From Massilia rubra (GTDB taxonomy: Bacteria > Pseudomonadota > Gammaproteobacteria > Burkholderiales > Burkholderiaceae_D), in NCBI RefSeq assembly GCF_011682065.1, contig NZ_VUYU01000026.1, forward strand, positions 33,582 to 97,581: 64,000 nucleotides of DNA. The letters run 5' to 3'. A model generated the notes under the pieces. The model made no database searches, had not been told where the DNA came from, and worked only from the letters and a program-made list of their open reading frames with translations. Shown here piece by piece: positions 17,818-26,496 of this stretch. The translations under genes and the position numbers were made by a program. Position 1 is the first letter of the stretch; each line of letters begins with the position of its first letter.

Positions 17818-17837
17818 GATGGCGCCGCGGCGCCATC
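17818..17837 (-). terminator. Candidate terminator after pncC
   Basis: A 9-base perfect stem (GATGGCGCC/GGCGCCATC, 2-base loop) followed on the minus strand by GCCATTTTC. It lies 15 bases after the pncC stop. The U-run is short, so the call is moderate. Confidence 0.45.
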
Positions 17838-17852
17838 GGCGTCGTGTTCGCG

Positions 17853-18335
17853 CTATTCGATGATGCGCAGCAAGCCTTGCAGCGCATGCAGCACGGTCTG
17901 CTCGCGCACCGCCTGGCGGTCGCCGGCAAACACCAGGCGCTCGGTCTGGACCGTGTCGCCCCTGGCCCAGCCGAAGCAGACCGTGCCGACCGGCTTGCCC
18001 GGCACCGCGCCGCTCGGGCCGGCGATGCCGGTGGTCGACAGCGCCACATGCGCGTTGCTGTTCGCCAACGCGCCCGTGGCCATGGCGGACGCCACTTCCT
18101 CGCTGACCGTGCCCAGCTGCGCGATCAGCGCGGCCGACACATCAAGCAGCTCGGTCTTGGAGGCGTTCGAATAGGTCACGAAGCCGCAATCGAACCAGGC
18201 GGTCGAGCCGGCCACCTCGGTGACCGCCTGCGCCACCCCGCCGCCGGTGCATGATTCGGCGGTTACCAGCAGCAAACCTTTCGCTTGCAGCGCGCGGCCG
18301 ACTTTGGCGGAAAGTTCGAGAATGTCGTTCGTCAC
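17853..18335 (-). CDS. pncC: Nicotinamide-nucleotide amidohydrolase (CinA C-terminal type)
   Basis: Deamidates nicotinamide mononucleotide to nicotinate mononucleotide in the pyridine nucleotide cycle. The 160-residue protein is a stand-alone CinA C-terminal domain, with LLVTAESCTGGGVAQAVTEV, WFDCGFVTYSNASKTELL, STTGIAGPSGAVPGKPVGTV and the catalytic Ser and Thr residues of the family. I chose the GTG at 18335, which follows AGGAG with a six-base spacing; the longer frame to 18359 has no ribosome binding site. No DNA-damage or competence genes are adjacent. Confidence 0.92.
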   Translation of the reverse strand: MTNDILELSAKVGRALQAKGLLLVTAESCTGGGVAQAVTEVAGSTAWFDCGFVTYSNASKTELLDVSAALIAQLGTVSEEVASAMATGALANSNAHVALSTTGIAGPSGAVPGKPVGTVCFGWARGDTVQTERLVFAGDRQAVREQTVLHALQGLLRIIE

Positions 18336-18377
18336 GTGTTGCTCCTTTTGGACGGTCATGGGGGGATCGGATTACCT

Positions 18378-18413
18378 ATCGAAATTCATATCGACATTCA
18401 TATCGACATTCAG
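18378..18413. repeat. Three tandem 12-base repeats
   Basis: Three head-to-tail copies of ATCGACATTCAT (variants ATCGAAATTCAT and ATCGACATTCAG) lie 43 bases upstream of pncC and about 265 bases before the YfiR gene. They could be a simple-sequence slippage product or regulator sites. Confidence 0.7.
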
Positions 18414-18676
18414 ATCAGGGGAGGGCGCGCGCGACCGCGCGGCCCTGCGATTCTACTTTACCATGCCGTATGCAACACTGTTCGTCCACCCTGTTGCAAT
18501 GTTTCACAAGGGATATCCAAGAGACCCAAAAAAGCGTAGAGTGGACCTGGGGAAATCGTCCTGCCGTGCGCCACGGGCCTGCTGCTCTGCTATGCTGGCC
18601 TTTACCGCTGAGTTTGCTTTTTGTCTGATCCGGATTGGAGTCCCATGTCCCCGATTCTCTTGCTGGCCGAACTGCC
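18414..18676. other. Intergenic leader of the YfiR operon
   Basis: No gene is supported here. An inverted repeat TGCAACA-(14)-TGTTGCA lies at 18471-18498 and could be a regulator site. I do not see a confident sigma-70 promoter. Confidence 0.35.
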
Positions 18677-19249
18677 ATGGCGGGCCTGAGCTGGTTCGCA
18701 TTGCGCCGGCGCACGCTGGCGCTGCCCATCGTGCTGGCCCTGTCGGCCTGGAGCGGCCCAATCGCGGCCCAGTCGCCGCCCAGCGTCGAAAACCAGGTCA
18801 AGGCCGCCTACCTGTTCAAATTCGCCGGCTTCGTCGAGTGGCCCGACGGCAGCTTCGCGCGCGCCGACAGCCCGCTCCAGATTGGCGTCTCCGGCAATGA
18901 CGGCCTGGCCGACCAGCTCGAACAAATGGTGGCCGGGCGCACCGTCGGCGGGCACGCCGTGCTGGTGCGCAGGCTGCGCCGCGGCGACCCTGTCGGCGGC
19001 GTCCACATCCTCTTCATCGGCGCCGGCGAACGCGCCGCCGTGATCGACATGCTGGCCGCCGCGCGCGGCCAGTCGGTGCTGACCGTCTCCGACGCCGAGG
19101 ACGGCATCGCGCTTGGCTGCATGATCGCCTTCGTCGTGGCCCAGGACCGGCTGCGCTTCGACGTCGCCCTCGGCCAGGTCAATTCCAGCCGCCTGCGCAT
19201 CAGCGCACGCATGCTGGCCGCCGCCAACCGTGTGCAGGGGGTCACATGA
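18677..19249 (+). CDS. YfiR-family periplasmic protein (DUF4154)
   Basis: A 190-residue exported protein. After a signal peptide (RRRTLALPIVLALSAWSGPIAA) it begins VENQVKAAYLFKFAGFVEWP, the DUF4154/YfiR hallmark, then GQSVLTVSDAEDG and VNSSRLRISARMLAAA. In Pseudomonas, YfiR represses the membrane diguanylate cyclase YfiN (TpbB) from the periplasm. Here the next gene is a histidine kinase with a CHASE8-like sensor, so YfiR probably controls that sensor in the same way. Start ATG 18677 precedes the signal peptide; a TTG at 18635 would add 14 residues. Its stop overlaps the kinase start (ATGA 19246-19249). Confidence 0.85.
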   Translation: MAGLSWFALRRRTLALPIVLALSAWSGPIAAQSPPSVENQVKAAYLFKFAGFVEWPDGSFARADSPLQIGVSGNDGLADQLEQMVAGRTVGGHAVLVRRLRRGDPVGGVHILFIGAGERAAVIDMLAAARGQSVLTVSDAEDGIALGCMIAFVVAQDRLRFDVALGQVNSSRLRISARMLAAANRVQGVT

Positions 19250-21273
19250 TCGTGCGCTCGATCCGCGAAAAACTGGTCACGGTGGTCATGCTCACTACCC
19301 TGGCGGCGCTGCTGGTGTCGATCGGCACCGTGATCGCCTACGACCTGCGCAACTACCACAAGGCCCTGCTGGGCGACATGGCGACCCAGGCCGAACTGCT
19401 CGGCCACATGACCTCGGCCGCGCTGACGTTCGATGACGCCCGCCTGGCCACCGAAAACCTGGCGCTGCTGCGCATCCGCCCGTCGGTGCGGGCCGGCGCC
19501 ATCTACGACGCCAAGGGCGCGCTGTTCGCCTCCTACCGCGCGCCGGGCGAACAGCAGGCCTTCCCGGTCAGCCCGCAGACCGACGACCTGCGCGTCTCCG
19601 GCGACGACCTGCTGCTGTACCGGCGCGTGGTCGAAAACGGCGAACTGCTCGGCACCGTCTACCTGCGCGCCGAATACACGCTGGTCGCGCGCGCGGTCGA
19701 CTACCTGAGCATCGCCGCCGGCGTGATCGCGCTGGCCATGCTGATCGCCTGGCTGATGACGCGCCGGCTCGGGCGCATCGTCACCGCGCCGATCGTGGCG
19801 CTCACCGAAACCGCGCGCGAAGTGGTCAGCACGCGCGACTACTCGCGGCGCGCCCCGCGCATCAGCGACGACGAAGCGGGCGAACTGGTGGACTCCTTCA
19901 ACGCCATGCTGGGCGAAATCGAACAGCGCACCGGCGCGCTCGAAACGTCGCACCACGCGATTGCGCGCGAAGCCGAGGAACGCGCCCGCGCCCAGCAGGA
20001 AATCATGGACCTCAACGAGCGCCTCGAAGTGCGGGTGCACGAACGCACCATGCAGCTCGAACTGACCAACGCCGAGCTGGAAGTGGCCATGTCCGCGGCC
20101 AAGAACGCCAACCAGGCCAAGTCGGCCTTCTTGTCGTCGATGAGCCACGAGTTGCGCACGCCGCTCAACGCCATCCTCGGCTTCGCCCAGATATTGACGT
20201 CCGAATCGCTGCCGTCCACACTGCCGCAAAAGAAGGAGTTCGCCGGCCACATTCTCAAGTCGGGGCGCCACCTGCTTACCCTGATCAACGAAATCCTCGA
20301 CCTGGCCAAGGTCGAATCGGGCACCGTGACCCTGTCGATGGAACCGGTGGCGCTGGCCGACATGCTGGTCGAGTGCCGCAACATGACCGAACCGCTGGCG
20401 CAGCAGCGCAAGATCCGCATGCTGTTCCCGGACGCGCCGCCCGCCGTGGTGCAGGCCGACCGCACGCGCCTCAAGCAGGTGCTGCTTAATCTGCTGTCGA
20501 ACGCCATCAAGTACAACCGCGAGATGGGCGCGGTGGTGTGCGACTGCAGCGTCGTCACCGCCAACCGCGTGCGCCTGTCGGTGCAGGATACCGGCATGGG
20601 CCTGCGCCCCGAGCAGATCGATTCGCTGTTCCAGCCGTTTAACCGCCTGGGCCAGGAAAACGGCAGCGAAGAAGGCACCGGCATCGGCCTGGTCGTCACG
20701 CGCCGCCTGGTCGAACTGATGGGCGGCGAAATCGGCGTCTCGAGCAGTGTCGGCGTGGGCACCGTGTTCTGGATCGAACTGGGACTGACCCAGCCGGTGC
20801 CGTCGGTGGTGGGCGAGGCGACCGTGCTGGCGCTCGAGCCCAAGGCAGCGAGTGCGCCGCGCGCCGACCACACCTTGCTGTACGTCGAAGACAACCCGGC
20901 CAACCTGAAGCTGGTGCAGGAGATCGTGCGCTACCGGCCCGACCTGCATTTGCTCACCGCGCCCGATGGCCACCTCGGCATCGAAATGGCCAAGGCGCAC
21001 CTGCCGGACGTGATTTTGATGGACCTGAACCTGCCCTGCGTGAGCGGCGCCGACGCCCTCAAGGAATTGCGCAGCGACCCGCGCACGGCCCACATTCCCG
21101 TCATCGCGCTGACCGCCAGCGCGATGCCGCGCGACGTCGAGCGCGGGCTGGCCAGCGGTTTTTCGCGTTACCTCACCAAACCGATCAACATTGACGAATT
21201 CAACGAGGCGATCGACACCACCCTCGCATTCGCCGACACGCGGCAGCTTGCGCAGAAAGCGCGAAATCCATGA
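19246..21273 (+). CDS. CHASE8-type hybrid sensor histidine kinase
   Basis: A 675-residue inner-membrane kinase. It has an N-terminal membrane helix (LVTVVMLTTLAALLVSIGTVI), a periplasmic CHASE8-like domain (about 35-150, with TSAALTFDDARLATENLALL), a second membrane helix, a HAMP domain, a coiled-coil, HisKA (FLSSMSHELRTPLNAILGFA), HATPase (NLLSNAIKYN, DTGMGLRPEQ, GTGIGLVV) and a C-terminal receiver (LYVEDNPANL, VILMDLNLPCVSG, YLTKPI). The sensor half resembles YfiN, with a kinase in place of the cyclase output. It is flanked by ATGA overlaps with yfiR and the GGDEF-EAL gene, so the three are probably translated together. Confidence 0.92.
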   Translation: MIVRSIREKLVTVVMLTTLAALLVSIGTVIAYDLRNYHKALLGDMATQAELLGHMTSAALTFDDARLATENLALLRIRPSVRAGAIYDAKGALFASYRAPGEQQAFPVSPQTDDLRVSGDDLLLYRRVVENGELLGTVYLRAEYTLVARAVDYLSIAAGVIALAMLIAWLMTRRLGRIVTAPIVALTETAREVVSTRDYSRRAPRISDDEAGELVDSFNAMLGEIEQRTGALETSHHAIAREAEERARAQQEIMDLNERLEVRVHERTMQLELTNAELEVAMSAAKNANQAKSAFLSSMSHELRTPLNAILGFAQILTSESLPSTLPQKKEFAGHILKSGRHLLTLINEILDLAKVESGTVTLSMEPVALADMLVECRNMTEPLAQQRKIRMLFPDAPPAVVQADRTRLKQVLLNLLSNAIKYNREMGAVVCDCSVVTANRVRLSVQDTGMGLRPEQIDSLFQPFNRLGQENGSEEGTGIGLVVTRRLVELMGGEIGVSSSVGVGTVFWIELGLTQPVPSVVGEATVLALEPKAASAPRADHTLLYVEDNPANLKLVQEIVRYRPDLHLLTAPDGHLGIEMAKAHLPDVILMDLNLPCVSGADALKELRSDPRTAHIPVIALTASAMPRDVERGLASGFSRYLTKPINIDEFNEAIDTTLAFADTRQLAQKARNP

Positions 21274-23855
21274 TAGCCCTCGAAGACATCCATCACGCCG
21301 CCATCCTGATCGTCGACGACCAGATGGTCAACGTCCAGCTGCTCGAGTACCTGCTCACGACCACCGGCTACACCAACGTCAGCAGCACCACCGACCCGCG
21401 CGAGGTGGCGGCGCTGCACATGAAGCACCGCTACGACCTGATCATCCTCGACCTGCATATGCCGGGCATGAACGGCTTCCAGGTGATGGAGGCGCTGGCG
21501 CCCATGGAAACCGAAGCCTACCTGCCGGTGCTGGTGGTGACGGCCGAGCCGGACAAGAAGCTGGCCGCGCTCGACGCCGGCGCGCGCGACTTTGTCGGTA
21601 AACCCTTCGACCCGGTCGAGGTGCTCACGCGCATCCGTAACATGCTCGAGGTGCGCCTGCTGCACCGCGAATCGAAGAACTACGGCGCCGTGCTCGAACA
21701 AACGGTGCGCGAGCGCACCGCCGAACTGCAGCGCTTTCGCAGCGCCATGGACGCCACCGACGACGCCATCTTCCTGATCGACATCGGCGCCATGAAGGTG
21801 GTCGACGTCAACGACGGCGCCTGCCGCATGCTTGGCTACCAGCGCGACGAACTGCTGCGCCTCGACCCCACCGTGTACGGCCTGGCCGGGCGCGGCCAAC
21901 TGGCCTGCCAGGCCGATCCCGCGCGCGACGCGCTGCGCTACCCGGACCTGGTCGAAGACCAGCTCACGCGCGCCGACCTGCGCGAAGTGGCGGTCGAAAT
22001 CTACTGGCAGACCCAGAACGTGGGCGGCACGCGCATGCTGATCGCGGTCGCGCGCGACATCAGCGAACGGCTGGCCGCGCGCCAGCGCCTCAAGCACCTG
22101 GCCAGCTACGACAGCCTGACCGGCCTGCCCAACCGCACCCTGTTCTACCAGACCTTGCGCGAAGCGATCGAGCTGGCGCAGGACAAGCACTGGCGCATCG
22201 TGGTGCTGTTCATCGCGCTCGACCGCTTCAAGACCATCAACGATTCGCTCGGCTCGGCGCTGGGCGACGAGTTGCTGCGCCAGTTCAGCACGCGCCTGGT
22301 GCAGTGCGTGCGCATCCGCGACACGGTCGGGCGCCTGGGCGGCGACGAATTCGCGCTGATCCTCACCATGACGCGCAACCAGCAGGACGCCGTCAACGTG
22401 GCCAACGAAGTGCGCGACACCCTGCGCGCGCCGTTCGACCTGCACGGCCGCCAGGCGGGTCTTACGGCCAGCATCGGCATCGCCATGTATCCGGACGACG
22501 CCCTCGATCCCGAAACGCTGATCAAATATGCCGACACGGCCATGGGCCGCGCCAAGGAAGCGGGGCGCGACGGCTACCGCTTCTTCACCGCCGGGATGAA
22601 CGTGCAGGTGCTGGCCCGGCTCGACCTCGAACTGGCGCTGCGCCACGCGCTCGAGCATGGCGAGTTTTTGCTGTACTACCAGCCCAAGGTCAATTTGCGC
22701 ACCGGCCGCATCGCCGGCGCCGAAGCGCTGCTGCGCTGGAACCGGCCCGGCTTCGGCCTGGTGTTCCCGGCCGAATTCGTGCCGGTGATGGAAGAAACCG
22801 GCTTGATCGTGCGCGTCGGCGCATGGGTGATCGAAGAAGCCTGCCGCCAGATCGCGCAGTGGTCGGCCGGCGAGACCGGCGACGTGCGGGTGGCGGTCAA
22901 TGTGTCGAGCCGCCAGTTCGTCGAGGGCGACCTGGAAGGCGACATCCGCGCCGCCATCGGCAAGCACGGGATCGACCCGTCGCTGCTGGAACTGGAGCTG
23001 ACCGAAAGCGCGCTGATGTCCAACGCCGAGCATACGATCAAGGTGCTGGGCAACCTCAAGCAGCTCGGTATCACGATCGCCATCGACGACTTCGGGACCG
23101 GTTATTCGAGCCTGGCGTACCTGAAGCGCTTCCCGATCGACAAACTCAAGATCGACATCGCTTTTGTACGCGAGGTGACGGTCAACCCGGACGACGCGGC
23201 CATCGCGCTGGCCATCATCGGCATGGCGCACTCGCTGCACATGCAGGTCATCGCCGAAGGGGTGGAGACAGCGGCGCAGATGGCTTACCTGCGGCGCCAT
23301 CGCTGCGACGAAGTGCAGGGCTTTCATTTCAGCCGGCCGTTGCCGGTCAAGGAGTTCGGCGCCATGGTGCTGGCCAACCTGGCGCAGCCGCAGGAGCCGG
23401 AGTCGCCCGACAATCACCGCCAGACCTTGTTGATCGTCGATGACGATGTCAATGTGCTCTCGGCGCTGCACCGCTTGTTCAAGCGCGATAACTACCGGAT
23501 CTTGACGGCGGTGTCACCGGCCGAAGGATTCGAGCAATTGGCGCTGCACACGGTGCAGGTGATCGTGTGCGACCAGCGCATGCCGGGAATGAGCGGAACC
23601 GAGTTTTTGAGCAAGGTCAAGGAGCTCTATCCGGACACGATCCGGATCATCTTATCCGGCTACACCGGGCTTGAAGCGGTGCTCGATTCGATCAACCGCG
23701 GGGCGATCTACCGCTTCTACACCAAGCCGTGGGACGAGACCCAACTGCGCGACAACGTGCGGCTGGCGTTTCATCATTACTGGCTGATGAACGGGCCGAA
23801 GGACGATCCGCATAATGCGCACTTTGTCGATGCCGGGCAGGTGGCGGCGGAGTAG
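21270..23855 (+). CDS. REC-PAS-GGDEF-EAL-REC c-di-GMP protein
   Basis: An 861-residue cytosolic protein. The order is receiver (LIVDDQMVNVQLL, LIILDLHMPGMNGFQ, FVGKPF), PAS, GGDEF, EAL, then a second receiver (LLIVDDDVNVLSAL, VCDQRMPGMSGTEFL, FYTKPW) of the RpfG-like type. The EAL domain keeps its catalytic residues (EALLRWN, ELTESALM, IAIDDFGTGYSSLAYL, AEGVET), so phosphodiesterase activity is likely. The GGDEF loop GRLGGDEFALIL is intact, but the upstream motif is FIALDRFK in place of FIDLDRFK, losing a metal-coordinating Asp, so cyclase activity is doubtful. It overlaps the kinase gene (ATGA 21270-21273), which probably phosphorylates one or both receivers. Confidence 0.92.
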   Translation: MIALEDIHHAAILIVDDQMVNVQLLEYLLTTTGYTNVSSTTDPREVAALHMKHRYDLIILDLHMPGMNGFQVMEALAPMETEAYLPVLVVTAEPDKKLAALDAGARDFVGKPFDPVEVLTRIRNMLEVRLLHRESKNYGAVLEQTVRERTAELQRFRSAMDATDDAIFLIDIGAMKVVDVNDGACRMLGYQRDELLRLDPTVYGLAGRGQLACQADPARDALRYPDLVEDQLTRADLREVAVEIYWQTQNVGGTRMLIAVARDISERLAARQRLKHLASYDSLTGLPNRTLFYQTLREAIELAQDKHWRIVVLFIALDRFKTINDSLGSALGDELLRQFSTRLVQCVRIRDTVGRLGGDEFALILTMTRNQQDAVNVANEVRDTLRAPFDLHGRQAGLTASIGIAMYPDDALDPETLIKYADTAMGRAKEAGRDGYRFFTAGMNVQVLARLDLELALRHALEHGEFLLYYQPKVNLRTGRIAGAEALLRWNRPGFGLVFPAEFVPVMEETGLIVRVGAWVIEEACRQIAQWSAGETGDVRVAVNVSSRQFVEGDLEGDIRAAIGKHGIDPSLLELELTESALMSNAEHTIKVLGNLKQLGITIAIDDFGTGYSSLAYLKRFPIDKLKIDIAFVREVTVNPDDAAIALAIIGMAHSLHMQVIAEGVETAAQMAYLRRHRCDEVQGFHFSRPLPVKEFGAMVLANLAQPQEPESPDNHRQTLLIVDDDVNVLSALHRLFKRDNYRILTAVSPAEGFEQLALHTVQVIVCDQRMPGMSGTEFLSKVKELYPDTIRIILSGYTGLEAVLDSINRGAIYRFYTKPWDETQLRDNVRLAFHHYWLMNGPKDDPHNAHFVDAGQVAAE

Positions 23856-23861
23856 GGATGC

Positions 23862-24830
23862 TCAGGCGCTGGCGAAGTGGTCGAACCCGGCCAGTTGCAA
23901 GTCGAGCGCCTGGCCGCGCGCATCGACCAGGCGCAGGCCCGGCGCCGCATCGATGGTCCCCACGCGCGTGACGGCGGCGCCGCTGGCGAGGCCGGCGGCC
24001 AGGATCGCTTCGCGCTGCGCCGGCGCGGCGCTAAAACACAACTCGTAATCGTCACCGCCGGCGGCGCAGAACTGGCGCCGCAGCGCCTGCGCCTGCGCGG
24101 CCAGCGCCGGCCCGGCCGGTAGCGCATCCACATCCAATGTAGCGCCGACCTTCGACGCGGCCAGGATGTGTCCGAGATCGCCCACCAGCCCATCGGAGAT
24201 GTCGATCGCCGCGTGCGCCAGGCGCGCGCCGGCCAGGGCCAGGCCAAGCGCCACGCGCGGCGCCGGCATGTGCATGCGCGCGCCCGCCAGCAGCTGCGCG
24301 GCATCATCGAGTGCCACTTCCTTGCGGTACCCGGCCAGCGCCAGGCGGGCGTCGCCCAGGGTGCCCGAGATCCAGAGATCGTCGCCGGCGACGGCGGCAT
24401 CGCGCCGCAAGGCGTGGCCGGGCGCCAGTTCGCCGAAGATGGTGATGCAGATCGTGAGCGGGCCTTTGGTGGTGTCGCCGCCGATCAGTTCACAGTCATG
24501 CAGGTCGGCCAGCGCAAACAGGCCGGCGGCAAATTCGCCGAGCCACGCCGGTTCGGCCGTCGGCAGCGCCAGCGCCAGCGTAAAGGCGACTGGCCGTGCG
24601 CCCATTGCCGCCAGGTCGGACAGATTCACGGCCAGGCATTTGTGGCCCAGCATGCGCGCATCGGCGCCGGCGAAGAAATGGCGGCCCTCGACCAGCATGT
24701 CGGACGAAATGGCCATCTGCATGCCGGGGGCGGGCGCGAGCAGCGCGCAATCGTCGCCAATGCCGAGCGCGGCCCGGCTTGGCTGTGCACGTTTGAAGTA
24801 TTGCTTGATAAGGTCGAATTCTGAGAGCAT
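23862..24830 (-). CDS. thiL: Thiamine-monophosphate kinase
   Basis: Phosphorylates thiamine monophosphate to thiamine pyrophosphate, the last step of thiamine biosynthesis. The 322-residue protein is of the PurM/ThiL fold: N-terminal SEFDLIKQYF, metal/ATP loop ALGIGDDCALL, VNLSDLAAMGARP, GGDTTKG, GTLGDARLAL and ISDGLVGDLGHIL. The ATG at 24830 precedes the homology exactly; the frame upstream is part of the intergenic repeat. It converges with the GGDEF-EAL gene, seven bases away. No other thiamine genes are nearby. Confidence 0.93.
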   Translation of the reverse strand: MLSEFDLIKQYFKRAQPSRAALGIGDDCALLAPAPGMQMAISSDMLVEGRHFFAGADARMLGHKCLAVNLSDLAAMGARPVAFTLALALPTAEPAWLGEFAAGLFALADLHDCELIGGDTTKGPLTICITIFGELAPGHALRRDAAVAGDDLWISGTLGDARLALAGYRKEVALDDAAQLLAGARMHMPAPRVALGLALAGARLAHAAIDISDGLVGDLGHILAASKVGATLDVDALPAGPALAAQAQALRRQFCAAGGDDYELCFSAAPAQREAILAAGLASGAAVTRVGTIDAAPGLRLVDARGQALDLQLAGFDHFASA

Positions 24831-24879
24831 GCGCAATTGTACTCCGGCATTCTCCGCCTTCTCCGCCCCCGGTGTGCCC

Positions 24880-24977
24880 CACCCCGGTGTCAGGTCTGAC
24901 ATTCGGACACGAACCCAGCCATTGGTTTTCAGTAAAGTCCAGCTCGTGTCCGTTTGTCAGACCTGACACCGGGGGTG
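24880..24977. repeat. Intergenic inverted repeat with GTCAGGTCTGAC core
   Basis: Nearly perfect arms of about 32-35 bases (24880-24911 and 24943-24977) run CACCCCGGTGTCAGGTCTGA into GGACACGA, with one G insertion and a two-base mismatch. It lies between thiL and the frameshifted lipoprotein gene, both on the minus strand. It resembles the GGGGTCAGACCCC palindromes near rho in layout and motif. Confidence 0.85.
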
Positions 24978-24981
24978 GTGC

Positions 24982-26185
24982 TTACAGCTTGCCCAAGGTG
25001 ACTTCGAGCAGGCGCCCCTTTTTCTTGAACTCTTCATTGACCGTCACCAGGATGCGTCCCTGGGCGTCTTCCGCGATCGAGGTCACTTCGCTGGTGGCGT
25101 CGGCACCCGTGCGCTTGTAGCCCGGCAGCAGGCTCGATAGGTCGGTCCATTTGTCGCCGTTGTCGTTCGACCACGCCAGGTAGGGCAGGCCATGCGCCTT
25201 GTCGAAACCGGCGGCGACGATCACGTTCGGCTTGCCCGCCGGCGAGAGCAGCTTGGTGATGTAGGGATAGCCGGTCCCGCCCGACAAGGGCTGCTTGAGC
25301 ACGAACTTGTAGCTCTTGCCGCTGTCGTCGCTGCGCAGCAGGCCGCCTTCGACGCCGATGAACACGCGCTCGCTCTTGCCCAGGCTGGTGATCAGGTGCA
25401 CATTGCGGTTTTCCAGCTCCGGCACGCTGATCGGCACTGGGACCATGGACGCCAGCGCCGAATTGTCGGCGTTCATGCTGTAGGCGCGCACGTAGGCCAT
25501 GTCGAGCGGGCATTCGCCGCCGGTCAGCAGGCGACCACCGGCCACCTCGAAGGCCTGGTGGGTGCAGCTCATGCTGTCCATGCTGCCCATGATGGGCTTC
25601 CAGCTCAGGCCTTGGTCGTTCGAGACCTGCACGTTCTGGCCGGCGCCGCCGTTGGCGAACCAGCGCTTGCCGACTGCCTTGATGTCATTGACCTCCATGC
25701 GTTCGCAATAGGTCGCGTAGCAGATGCGGAAGTCTTTGTCCTTGGGAACGAAGGTCATCTTGGCCTGGTCGAGCTCGCATAAAGTGTGTTCGTCGGCGCT
25801 GCCCCAGGCGCTCTGCACCAGCATGGTCTTGCCGGCCAGCGCGCAGGTCGGCCGCGCGCCGCACTTCGACCTGCGCGCTGGCCGGCAGCTTGCACTCGCC
25901 CAGGGCCACGTTTTGCCAGGCCGACCTGGCGCTCACGCCGCGCGCGGTGGCGATCACCGCGGTGCCCTCGGCTTCGGTATTGGTCAGCGCGACATAGGCG
26001 TTCTTGTCGTCGATGGTGACGGCCTTCATGCCGCGCTCGTTACTCATCAGGATGTCGACGCGGGCCACCGGGTCGGGCGTCGGCAGCGGGGCGGGCTTGC
26101 CGGCGTCGCCACCGCCGCCGCCGCAGGCGGTAAGCAGGGTGGCGGCGATCAGGCCGGCGGGAAGGCATTTCTGGAAGTCGTTCAT
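24982..26185 (-). pseudogene. Frameshifted BNR/WD40-like lipoprotein
   Basis: Two frames join to one protein. The 5' part starts at ATG 26185 with a lipoprotein signal (LIAATLLTACGGGGG, lipobox LTAC) and reads to LGECKLPASAQVEVRRAAD; the 3' part resumes in another frame at CALAGKTMLVQSAWGSADEH and runs to the stop at 24982. The repeated pattern of short beta stretches with NGGAGQNVQVSNDQGLSW, LRSDDSGKSYKF and AWSNDNGDKWTDL is typical of BNR/sortilin-like beta-propellers. The frame changes inside a strong 20-base hairpin (25831-25886), so this may be a sequencing or assembly error; otherwise the gene is broken. If intact it would encode a cell-envelope lipoprotein of about 400 residues of unknown function. 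Confidence 0.75.
25831..25886. repeat. 20-base perfect hairpin at the frameshift
   Basis: Arms 25831-25850 and 25867-25886 (GCCGGCCAGCGCGCAGGTCG and its reverse complement) flank a 16-base loop. They lie exactly where the lipoprotein reading frame changes. A stem this long and GC-rich inside a coding region is unusual. Confidence 0.9.
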
Positions 26186-26496
26186 GGGCGTTGTCTCCGG
26201 ACAGGTTGGGGCGCGCCGCGCGCGGACGGAGGTTCCGGCCGGCAGTGCCGCGATGTGGCATTTTCGGTCCGGGAGCGTCCCGGGATCTATTGCGTTTATG
26301 TCTAGGATTTGTATCAACTGTCGGCAATCTGTACCGTCTTGTGACGTCGAGCGAGCGTTCGCTTTGTTTTTCTTGCCGCAAAAAAGGCGTGTTTTACGGC
26401 AATTGACCCGCGCTTGGTGAAAATACGTACCTTGTTGAAAGATCACGTCTGATAAAATCGTCAGTCCCCGACAGTACACAGGAAGGCCGTACCAGC
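26186..26496. other. Divergent promoter region, lipoprotein gene and maeB
   Basis: No gene is supported. On the plus strand a TAAAAT hexamer at about 26453-26458, with TTGTTG about 15 bases upstream, is a weak candidate promoter for maeB. A small GC hairpin (GGGAGCGTCCC) lies near 26270. The right half is less GC-rich than the flanking genes. Confidence 0.3.

Noticed and set aside
18808..21093. A 761-codon minus-strand frame in the YfiR/kinase region
   Set aside because: The plus-strand frames have clear YfiR, HisKA and receiver motifs; this frame has only Arg/His/Gln-rich shadow sequence.
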